Shown here: in pieces, positions 54,001 through 61,383 of the stretch | Layout: each line of letters starts with the position of its first letter | How positions within the stretch are numbered: the first letter of the stretch is position 1 | Source of the DNA: Bifidobacterium sp. ESL0800 | GTDB lineage: Bacteria; Actinomycetota; Actinomycetes; Actinomycetales; Bifidobacteriaceae | Length of the DNA stretch: 64,000 nucleotides | Reading direction: 5' to 3' | NCBI RefSeq assembly: GCF_029395355.1 | Contig: NZ_CP113913.1 | Span: 1,364,001-1,428,000, forward strand | Program-made: the position numbers and the translations under genes | Notes under the pieces: model-generated | What the model was told of the DNA's origin: nothing | Database searches by the model: none | What the model saw: the letters and a program-made list of their open reading frames with translations, nothing else

Positions 54001-55941
54001 ATGAACTTCAACAAGCTTTACAAGACCGTTGCCAGCGGCACGCAAACCGGCACCGGTATCACCACCGAAACCCGCACCCGTGGCCACCACAATCCGAAAT
54101 ATGCCGACCTCGACGCGAACGGCACCCATGCCGTCATCGAGGCCAGCCACGTGGGCCAGCGCTTCACCTCCGAAAAAGGAGGCGAGACCACCGTCCTCGA
54201 CGATATTTCCTTCAACCTGCACGAAGGCGAAATCGTCGCGATCCTCGGACGCAGCGGCGCCGGCAAATCGACATTCCTGCGGATTCTGGCCGGACTCATC
54301 CAGCCAACCAGCGGGCAGGTTTCATACCGAGGCAAGGCACTCAATGGCCCAAACCCTGGAGTTGCACTGGTCTTCCAGACCTTCGCGCTCATGCCGTGGC
54401 TCACCGTTGAAGACAATGTGGAGCTCGGGCTCGAGGCGCGCGGGGTGCCGCGCGAAGAACGCCACAAGCGCGCGCTGGCTGCCATCGATGCGATCGGCCT
54501 TGACGGCTTCGAATCCGCCTATCCGAAGGAGCTTTCCGGCGGGATGAAGCAGCGCATCGGCATCGCCCGCGCACTCGTGCTGCGCCCGGATGCCCTGTTC
54601 ATGGATGAGCCGTTCAGCGCTCTGGACGTGCTCACCGCCGAAAACCTACGTCAGGAAGTGCTGAAGCTTTGGAACAGCAACCGCAGCGGCATCAAATCCA
54701 TCCTCATCGTCACCCACAACATCGAGGAGGCGGTGCAGATGGCCGACCGAGTGGTCGTTCTGGGTTCACACCCCGGTCACCTCATCGCGCAGGTTCCGGT
54801 CAATCTGCCGCGCCCGCGCGACAAGCACTCCCCCGAATTCGAGGCGATGGTCGACAAGCTCTACACCATCCTGACCGGTCAGGAGTCGCAGCGCAGCCGT
54901 GCCAATGCGGTAAACGACAATGCCGAAAACACGGAGGCGGGTACGGCGGTCAAATCTGGTACCACGGAGAAATCCTCGTCAGACGGCTACGGCTACGACA
55001 CCACCGATTCCGGCCATGTCAAAGGTTCACAAGAAGCAAAACGTTCAGACAACCTCACACAAGGCGACGGCACCGCCCAAACCGGAGGTGCGAACGATAC
55101 AGACGTCCAGACCAGCGCACTGGGCCGCCATAGCACCACGACAAAACGCGACGGCGACAACGCTACCAACGGTTATGACACCATCGCGCCGGCACCGGAC
55201 GTAGACGGCTCACACGGACAGGCCAACAAGCACGACCACGCCGGAGGCCTATCGCAGCATGATACCAGCAGCGGCAACGGCAAGAACGGCAATGCCAATG
55301 CCAATGGCACCGACGACAGCGGGAGCATGAGCAGCGACAGCCGCACAGACCGTAACCGACACGACGATTCCAATGATGCCGACAACGCGCAAGCGAAAGC
55401 CAACGCAAAACTGACAGCTCACGAAAATGTCGTCAAGACGAAAAAGAACGGTGCACCGGATGAGCTGCTCCCGAACGCCACTCCCGGCGGCCTTGCAGGC
55501 CTGCTTGACGTCGTCTCGAATTATGAGGGTGGCGTGGATCTGGCAGACCTCGCGGCCGACCTTTCCTTCGAGGTGGATGACCTCTTCCCGCTCATCGACG
55601 CTGGCACGATGCTCGGCCTGCTGACCGTCAGCCGCGGCCATTGCACTGTCACCCGCGACGGTGATCGTTGGTGCCACGCCGACGTACTCGAAGCCAAGAA
55701 GCTCTTCGCCCAGCTGATCATGGACCATGCGCCGCTGGTACGCACCATCGACTGGGCGCTGCGCAACCATCCAGACAAGGGCCTGCGCGGCGAGCTCATC
55801 CTCGACCTTTTGCGCAGCCAGCACACCGACGAGGAAGCGCAACAGCAGTTCGATATCGCGGTGACCTGGGGCCGTTACGGCGAGCTCTTCGACTACGACG
55901 CCGACGACGACCAGCTCACCCTCGACGACGCCAACCGGTGA
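54001..55941 (+). CDS. ABC transporter ATPase with C-terminal AAA-associated domain
   Basis: 646 residues. The ATPase domain spans about 45-290: Walker A GRSGAGKSTFL near 84, signature LSGGMKQRIGIARAL near 178, Walker B ALFMDEPFSALD near 201, switch VTHNIEEA. Residues 295-480 are a low-complexity Asp/Asn/Ser/Gly/Thr-rich linker. Residues 480-646 match the AAA-associated C-terminal domain (LAGLLDVVSNYEGGVDLADL, HCTVTRDGDRWCHADVLEAK), found in NitT/TauT-type ATPases and probably regulatory. ATG 54001 has AAAGGAA 7 nt upstream. It works with the fused permease upstream. Confidence 0.93.
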   Translation: MNFNKLYKTVASGTQTGTGITTETRTRGHHNPKYADLDANGTHAVIEASHVGQRFTSEKGGETTVLDDISFNLHEGEIVAILGRSGAGKSTFLRILAGLIQPTSGQVSYRGKALNGPNPGVALVFQTFALMPWLTVEDNVELGLEARGVPREERHKRALAAIDAIGLDGFESAYPKELSGGMKQRIGIARALVLRPDALFMDEPFSALDVLTAENLRQEVLKLWNSNRSGIKSILIVTHNIEEAVQMADRVVVLGSHPGHLIAQVPVNLPRPRDKHSPEFEAMVDKLYTILTGQESQRSRANAVNDNAENTEAGTAVKSGTTEKSSSDGYGYDTTDSGHVKGSQEAKRSDNLTQGDGTAQTGGANDTDVQTSALGRHSTTTKRDGDNATNGYDTIAPAPDVDGSHGQANKHDHAGGLSQHDTSSGNGKNGNANANGTDDSGSMSSDSRTDRNRHDDSNDADNAQAKANAKLTAHENVVKTKKNGAPDELLPNATPGGLAGLLDVVSNYEGGVDLADLAADLSFEVDDLFPLIDAGTMLGLLTVSRGHCTVTRDGDRWCHADVLEAKKLFAQLIMDHAPLVRTIDWALRNHPDKGLRGELILDLLRSQHTDEEAQQQFDIAVTWGRYGELFDYDADDDQLTLDDANR

Positions 55942-55965
55942 GCCAAGCCGATCCGCCGATTCAGT

Positions 55966-56011
55966 GCGTTGAAAAGCAGATGCTTGCTACGCGCTCTCTG
56001 CTTTTCAACGC
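55966..56011 (+). terminator. terminator of the ABC transporter unit
   Basis: 15-bp perfect stem GCGTTGAAAAGCAGA / TCTGCTTTTCAACGC with a 16-nt loop, 24 nt after the ATPase stop codon. Little T tract follows, so it may also be bidirectional or act by the stem alone. Confidence 0.75.
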
Positions 56012-56023
56012 AACCCAGCCGAC

Positions 56024-56137
56024 GATGCGATGAAAATCAGCATGATCAGCCGATTTCCGTGATTTTGCTCGCATGATCAATTGAAGTTGCGAGCAAAATC
56101 AGCATTCCAAGCCTATTTCCGTGATTTTCATCGCATC
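56024..56137. repeat. period-62 hairpin array, family 1, nested palindromes
   Basis: Left arms TGCGATGAAAATCAG (56026) and TGCGAGCAAAATCAG (56088); right arms GATTTTGCTCGCA (56061-56073) and GTGATTTTCATCGCA (56121-56135). Like arms are 62 nt apart. The outer arms pair with each other (GATGCGATGAAAATCA with TGATTTTCATCGCATC) and the inner arms pair with each other (GATTTTGCTCGCA with TGCGAGCAAAATC), giving a nested fold. It lies between the convergent ABC and DUF2207 genes. Confidence 0.85.
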
Positions 56138-56184
56138 AACAGCACCGCGCACACCGATGAGCCGGCGGCCAGCCACCATCCGCA

Positions 56185-58836
56185 TCATTGCCAACCGCTC
56201 ATGAACGCATTGCCCGGCACACGGAACGCCAGTTGGCGCAAAATCTTATTGTCCACTCCCAACGCAGCGGCATAAATCAGGTACTGGCCCCACAGCGAGA
56301 GGTCCTCGACGCCGCGCGCCGAAAAATCGCTGAAGTCGTTCATGTATTCCACCAATCCTACCAATCGGATCGCGGCAAGCCGGCCGTTTGGGCTCAGCTC
56401 GACATAGCGCATCAGCGTCACCACCATAAACGCCAGGAACACCGCAGGCAGCCCCAGCGCGAGCGCGACCTTCTGATACCCCATATCCCAGATTTGCAGC
56501 AGGATATAGTAGCCGAGACCTACGAAACAGGCGATTGCCACCAACACGCCCACAGCGACACGTGAGAACTGAGTCAGCCTCAGCCCCATATATTCCTCAT
56601 TGGCCGCACTCGTAAAGCCCCATTGAAGCTCCGGGCCTTCGTCCCACACCTGTTGTGCATCGTTGAACCGGTTGATCACATCGGCTTCGGCGGGATCGGT
56701 GTCGTGCGCATGGCGCGGGCCGTCACCCTCCATCCGGTTCCAGCTTTGGGTGGAGTTACGCAGCTGGTTCAAGTCGAAGGTACGTGAGCCCTGCCACGCG
56801 GCGAACGCCTGCAGGTACTCGAGCAACGCCAGTTCGGATTCGCACAGCCGCGGGGACGCGGCAGAAGTCTCGCCACCGTCCCGCGAGCCTTTCGTACCTT
56901 GCGAGTTTTGCGTGCCCTGCGAACCTTGCGAACCTTGCGCATCCTGCGAGTCTTGCGTACTTTGCGTACCCTGCGAGCCTTGCGCACTTTGCGCATCCGG
57001 CGCACCTTGCGTACCCTGCGCACCTTGCAGCCCCAGTGTGCCCTGCCCGTTCTTCGTATGTTGCGCACCTTGCGCCGCCGCCAAAAGCCGTACCGTAACC
57101 GTCCGTCCGTCGGCGGGCTTGGCGATACCGCCGAAGATGACGGCCAGACGCGGATGCCGGCGAATATACCTGCCGAGGGCGGTGCGCCACAGCAGATGGC
57201 TGAGCCATATACCGATACGGCTTGTCGGCGCGATTCGGTGCGGGGACGGGCCATGGCCATCCCCGTCTTCACGGCTTTGCCGGTCTTCATTCTTCCGGCC
57301 CGCTTCGGCACAGGCCTGTATCCGCTCGACGTCCGCGGTCTGCAGGTCGATGCCTTCGTACCACGAAGCCGCGCCTGGATAGAGCGCCACCACTTTCTTG
57401 TCGGCCAACGACAGCAAGGTGGAGAGCATCGCCCGTGTCTCGCGGCTCGAGGCTGCGACCATCGAGGAGCCGGGCGGCTGGACCTCGTCGATGAACCGCG
57501 CGGCGCAGGCCGGACTCATCGACGGGATGTCTGGGCAATAGGGAATGTCACCGCTGACACTGGTCCGTCGGTTGGTGATGACAATCATGATGCCGCCGAA
57601 GACCAGGAACGCCAGTAATATCACCGCAAACGCGAATGCCAGTGAATGCCAATCGGAAGACGAATCCTGGTCGGTCTTTCCGGCATCGGTCTCGGCCTCA
57701 TTATCGTCATCGTTATCAGCCTCGGAATCATCCTTCCGATCCGTGTCCTCGGCACTGCCCTTGTCCCGGAATTTTCCTTTGGTCCCATCCCATACGGCGT
57801 CGTGCGCGACCTGCCCCATGCCGGAAGCATCGAATATGGCGGCGAATTCCGTCGACGAAGCCGCGGAGACGTCGTAAGCGTCAAAATCAAACCGTCTGGC
57901 ACCGTCGCGTTTCACCGATTTCCGGCCGGGAAAGCCCACAAAGCCTTTCGGCGTGCCCTTGGTACCTTTGGGAAGCGTCAGCCGCATATGCATGTGCTTG
58001 GCCGGGCCGGTATCCGTGTTGCCGTACGTGTCGTAGCGGAAGTACGCATGGTTGCCGCAACGGGTGACGACATCCTTCAACGTCATGGAAACGTCGTATT
58101 TGAGGCTTTCGGCCGATTTCACCGGTGGAATCGCCCAAGTCAGGGTGACCATATCCATCTTCCGCGCGTTCTTTGCATCCGTTGCCGTCAACGGGGCAGC
58201 GCCGGAACTCGTGGCGGGGGCATAATCCTTGATATCTTTGCCCACCATGGTATCCGCCGTCCACATACCGGGCTGGAATTTCTTCTTGTCGGATGCGTTG
58301 GACCACTGATACTGCCAATCCTGCGGCACATGGCGGTAGACCTGTCCGGTCGCGGCATCGCGGACACTCACGTCGGTCACCGCGCCCAGTTGGGCCCCAG
58401 GGAACCGATAGAACGTCGGCTCGTCAGTCAGGTCGATCCACGTAAGGAGATCATCCCACTCAAGTGCCCGATTATTGGCCCACTCCTCGGCGAGCTTCAC
58501 ATCGAAATGCTCGTTCAGCCGCACGTCGCCATTGGGCTGCACCGCCATGTCATAATCCACGGAATTATAGGAGATCCTGGGCTTGGCATCGAAGTCGTGC
58601 GACTGGTCGATCACCATTGCGCTGCTGCCGAACGAGCTGTCGGGACGGGTAGCGCAGCCGGGGTTCTTCTCCACCCACGTGGTCTTGTAGGACTCCTCCG
58701 CTTTGGTTTCGGCGTCGGCCACACTGTCGGAATACGGAATGATCATGCACAGCGCGACCACCAGCGTGCAAACCAGGCAGAAGGGAATCTGCCGAATAAT
58801 GCGTCTGAAATTAAGACTATGACCCACAGCTATCAC
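56185..58836 (-). CDS. DUF2207-type membrane protein with Gln-Gly repeat segment
   Basis: 883 residues. N-terminal membrane segment (FCLVCTLVVALCMIIPY), an extracytoplasmic DUF2207 domain (YDMAVQPNGDVRLNEHFDVK, FPGAQLGAVTDVSVRDAATG), a membrane segment near 395 (FAFAVILLAFLVFGGIMIVI), a large cytoplasmic part, and two closely spaced helices near 755-815. A (Q-x-x) repeat, with units such as QGAQGTQ, GSQGTQ and STQDSQ, spans about residues 587-648. Unlike its neighbours it lacks the Gly-rich end and finishes GNAFMSGWQ. The start is uncertain: GTG 58836 overlaps the upstream stop (GTGA); GTG 58827, with AAGGTGAT before it, is also possible. Function unknown. Confidence 0.82.
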   Translation of the reverse strand: MIAVGHSLNFRRIIRQIPFCLVCTLVVALCMIIPYSDSVADAETKAEESYKTTWVEKNPGCATRPDSSFGSSAMVIDQSHDFDAKPRISYNSVDYDMAVQPNGDVRLNEHFDVKLAEEWANNRALEWDDLLTWIDLTDEPTFYRFPGAQLGAVTDVSVRDAATGQVYRHVPQDWQYQWSNASDKKKFQPGMWTADTMVGKDIKDYAPATSSGAAPLTATDAKNARKMDMVTLTWAIPPVKSAESLKYDVSMTLKDVVTRCGNHAYFRYDTYGNTDTGPAKHMHMRLTLPKGTKGTPKGFVGFPGRKSVKRDGARRFDFDAYDVSAASSTEFAAIFDASGMGQVAHDAVWDGTKGKFRDKGSAEDTDRKDDSEADNDDDNEAETDAGKTDQDSSSDWHSLAFAFAVILLAFLVFGGIMIVITNRRTSVSGDIPYCPDIPSMSPACAARFIDEVQPPGSSMVAASSRETRAMLSTLLSLADKKVVALYPGAASWYEGIDLQTADVERIQACAEAGRKNEDRQSREDGDGHGPSPHRIAPTSRIGIWLSHLLWRTALGRYIRRHPRLAVIFGGIAKPADGRTVTVRLLAAAQGAQHTKNGQGTLGLQGAQGTQGAPDAQSAQGSQGTQSTQDSQDAQGSQGSQGTQNSQGTKGSRDGGETSAASPRLCESELALLEYLQAFAAWQGSRTFDLNQLRNSTQSWNRMEGDGPRHAHDTDPAEADVINRFNDAQQVWDEGPELQWGFTSAANEEYMGLRLTQFSRVAVGVLVAIACFVGLGYYILLQIWDMGYQKVALALGLPAVFLAFMVVTLMRYVELSPNGRLAAIRLVGLVEYMNDFSDFSARGVEDLSLWGQYLIYAAALGVDNKILRQLAFRVPGNAFMSGWQ
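56891..57076 (-). repeat. 9-bp-type tandem repeats within the DUF2207 gene
   Basis: Variations of TTGCGMRYC and CTGCGARYC repeat about 20 times on the plus strand, giving Gln-Gly-x and Gln-x-x tripeptides in the protein. All units are multiples of three, so copy-number change would keep the frame. Confidence 0.8.
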
Positions 58837-61337
58837 CTTCCACCGAAACTGCCACCGCCCGAGCCACCTCCGGAACCACCGAAGCTACCACCGCCTCCAC
58901 CACCGAAGCCGCCCCCTCCGCTGAAACTGCTCATACTGGCAAAGCCAGAGCTTAACTGACCGCCAAGGTCGGCAAAATTGCCGAGGTCGAAGTTTGAAGA
59001 CGAATAGCCCTGCACGTCGTGGCTCGCAGAGTAGAGCGGCCAGTAAAGCAGACTGCCTGAAGCGTTGGTATCAAGCCAATTGTCATCGGTCATCTGTGGC
59101 CAGACTTTGGTCATGCCCTTGGCCAGTTTGTCGCTGATGCCAAAGGCAGTGGCGTAGATGAGATATTGATCCCAAAGCGCCAGGTCCTGTGGCTCGCTCT
59201 CCTTGAAATCACCGAAATCAAGGAGATATTTACACAACCCCAGCAACTGGCCGGCAAGCAGATTGCCTTTCTTGCTGAGCATGACTTTCTGCAACAGTGA
59301 TATTTCGACAATCAACACGAACACCACGGGCAGGAAGATCTTGAGCATCCTGGCAATATCGCCGTGCAAATACAGCGCTTCTGCTCCAAACAGTTTGGCC
59401 GCAGTAAGAGGATCGCTCATAAACATCATGTAGAGGTAGCCAAAGCCAAGCACACCGGCCACCAGCAGGATGCCCTCAAATACCGTATACACCGTCGATG
59501 CCTTAGTCAGCTTCATGGCACGGTATTCGGCCTCCACCCTGAGCACGAAGTTCGACTCGCGGCTGGCGCCTTCCGACCAATTCGAGAGCCTGTCGTGGAC
59601 ATCCTTGAAATCGAAGACGTCGGAACCGAGCCGTTCACCCATCGCTTGTAAGAGCTCCATCAGCGCAATCTCCGGCCCGGTGAGCGTGCTCACAATCGGA
59701 TCTTCTAGAATTTGAGCACCTTTGGTGGCTTTTGGAACCTTTGTCAACAACACGATGGTAGTCGTTTTGCGTCCACCAAAACCAGTGGTCTTTGCGACGG
59801 TGTCGACCAAACCGCCCTTTTCCTTGCCGATTCTTTCATACAACGGTTCTTTGGCACTCGGGGCATTGCTGTGCCGGCCGTAAGGCTTGGCGGCCGCGCT
59901 AGACGATTGCCCGTCGAATTCACCGGCTGCGCCACGTTTCATGCAATCGCCGATTTCCTTGTCAGTGACGTGTGCCCAGTCGATTCCGGCGTACCACTGG
60001 GATTCGCCTGGATAGATGCCGATGGCCTTTTTGCTTTGCAACGAGAGCATGGCGGCGGCAAGCTGACGCGAGTCGAGCTTCGAATCACCTTGAGTCCCTT
60101 GCATCTCGTCAAGGAATTGAGCTGCCGCCGTCGCGCTGATTTTCGGAATATCACGATAATACTCGACTGGCCCGTGGTAGCTGCCCTTGCGGTTGGTATA
60201 CGCCACGAACACCGCGCCGATAGCCATGGCGACGAGTTCCAAGATGACGAACGGCAGATAGATATTCCAATGTCGACGGGCGGGCCGTTGAAGGTTGGGG
60301 CTGGAAGACTTTTGCTCGTCACGCTCCTGATCGATCACCTTTTGCTTGTGTTTGCCTGCGATGCGATGCCGCACCTGTCCCATGACCGAAGACGGGAACA
60401 TCGTCACCAAATCGACATGTCTGCCCGGCACAACCTCAAAGGCATGCGCCGAAAGAGTGCCGTCGGGATTCGGATATACCGAACCTCTACCAACGTAATG
60501 CATCCATTCATTGGTGTCGTTTTGCTTGACCCCATCAGGGAAGGCGACGGTGGCATCGAAATTGCGTACCGGTGTTCCGTTGGTATCGCCCATAGGTTCC
60601 CATTTGAGGTAAGCCACGTCGTCGTAGACCTGCACCGCGTCCTTGAACGTCATATCAACATCGAATTTCAGCGAACTTGCGTAATCGGTAGATGGTATAT
60701 TCCAGCCAATTTCGATGGTATCGTCGCCACCTACCTGCACGTTCGTTGCCGCACTAGGCTGAGCACCCGTCGTTGCGGCCGAAGACCCAGCCGCGCCAGA
60801 CGATTGATCATACTGGTCAGCCTTCATTGTGGCCGGAAGGTAAGGCGTGTGCCCGGTGCCGTTCTTGCCGCCCACGTCTTCGGCGTACCACTGATTGGCA
60901 TGGTTCGCATCCCAGTTGGGATCGGTGATGTCGCCGCTGGTGCCGTGCGCATACTCCTGCCCGTTGCTTGTGTTTTTCACGGACACGTCGACGATGTCGC
61001 TTAAAGGACCCTTCGCCTTATCGGTGCGGTTGAGCGTATAACGTTGGTAGAGCTGACGCCACGGCTTGGCCTTACCATCCTTGTCTTCACGTGTCTGAAG
61101 CTCCATATCGATGTGCTCGGTAAGGTGCAAGTCTCCGTTTGGCAGCACCTTCACGTCGTCTTCGAGCGAGTTATAGACCAGGTCGGCATTCATTTTTTTC
61201 AAATCCGACTCGTAAGGATTATAGGGCCGAACGTGCGAACCGCATGCCACCACTCCGAGGCCGATCATCGTCGTCAGTATCAATGCCGCAAGCAATACTT
61301 TGGCAATTCGCTTGAGATTCAGGCTTTTCCCGCTCAT
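58833..61337 (-). CDS. DUF2207-type membrane protein, putative lipoprotein, Gly-rich C-terminus
   Basis: 834 residues. The N-terminus AKVLLAALILTTMIGLGVVACGS has a lipobox-like end with Cys32, so lipid anchoring is possible. The DUF2207 domain follows (LPNGDLHLTEHIDMELQTRE, LSDIVDVSVKNTSNGQEY), then a membrane helix near 356 (YLPFVILELVAMAIGAVFVAY), a cytoplasmic part with KAIGIYPGESQWYAGIDWA and EIALMELLQAMGERLGSDVF, two helices near 629-675, and a Gly/Ser/Phe-rich end (GGGGFGGGGGG, SFGGR). Length and order match the YciQ/DUF2207 family. Stop and next-gene start overlap (GTGA). Confidence 0.85.
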   Translation of the reverse strand: MSGKSLNLKRIAKVLLAALILTTMIGLGVVACGSHVRPYNPYESDLKKMNADLVYNSLEDDVKVLPNGDLHLTEHIDMELQTREDKDGKAKPWRQLYQRYTLNRTDKAKGPLSDIVDVSVKNTSNGQEYAHGTSGDITDPNWDANHANQWYAEDVGGKNGTGHTPYLPATMKADQYDQSSGAAGSSAATTGAQPSAATNVQVGGDDTIEIGWNIPSTDYASSLKFDVDMTFKDAVQVYDDVAYLKWEPMGDTNGTPVRNFDATVAFPDGVKQNDTNEWMHYVGRGSVYPNPDGTLSAHAFEVVPGRHVDLVTMFPSSVMGQVRHRIAGKHKQKVIDQERDEQKSSSPNLQRPARRHWNIYLPFVILELVAMAIGAVFVAYTNRKGSYHGPVEYYRDIPKISATAAAQFLDEMQGTQGDSKLDSRQLAAAMLSLQSKKAIGIYPGESQWYAGIDWAHVTDKEIGDCMKRGAAGEFDGQSSSAAAKPYGRHSNAPSAKEPLYERIGKEKGGLVDTVAKTTGFGGRKTTTIVLLTKVPKATKGAQILEDPIVSTLTGPEIALMELLQAMGERLGSDVFDFKDVHDRLSNWSEGASRESNFVLRVEAEYRAMKLTKASTVYTVFEGILLVAGVLGFGYLYMMFMSDPLTAAKLFGAEALYLHGDIARMLKIFLPVVFVLIVEISLLQKVMLSKKGNLLAGQLLGLCKYLLDFGDFKESEPQDLALWDQYLIYATAFGISDKLAKGMTKVWPQMTDDNWLDTNASGSLLYWPLYSASHDVQGYSSSNFDLGNFADLGGQLSSGFASMSSFSGGGGFGGGGGGSFGGSGGGSGGGSFGGR

Positions 61338-61383
61338 ATGTCTTGGCTCTTTTCTCTCAATTCGATTCCTTCAATATTGCTTC

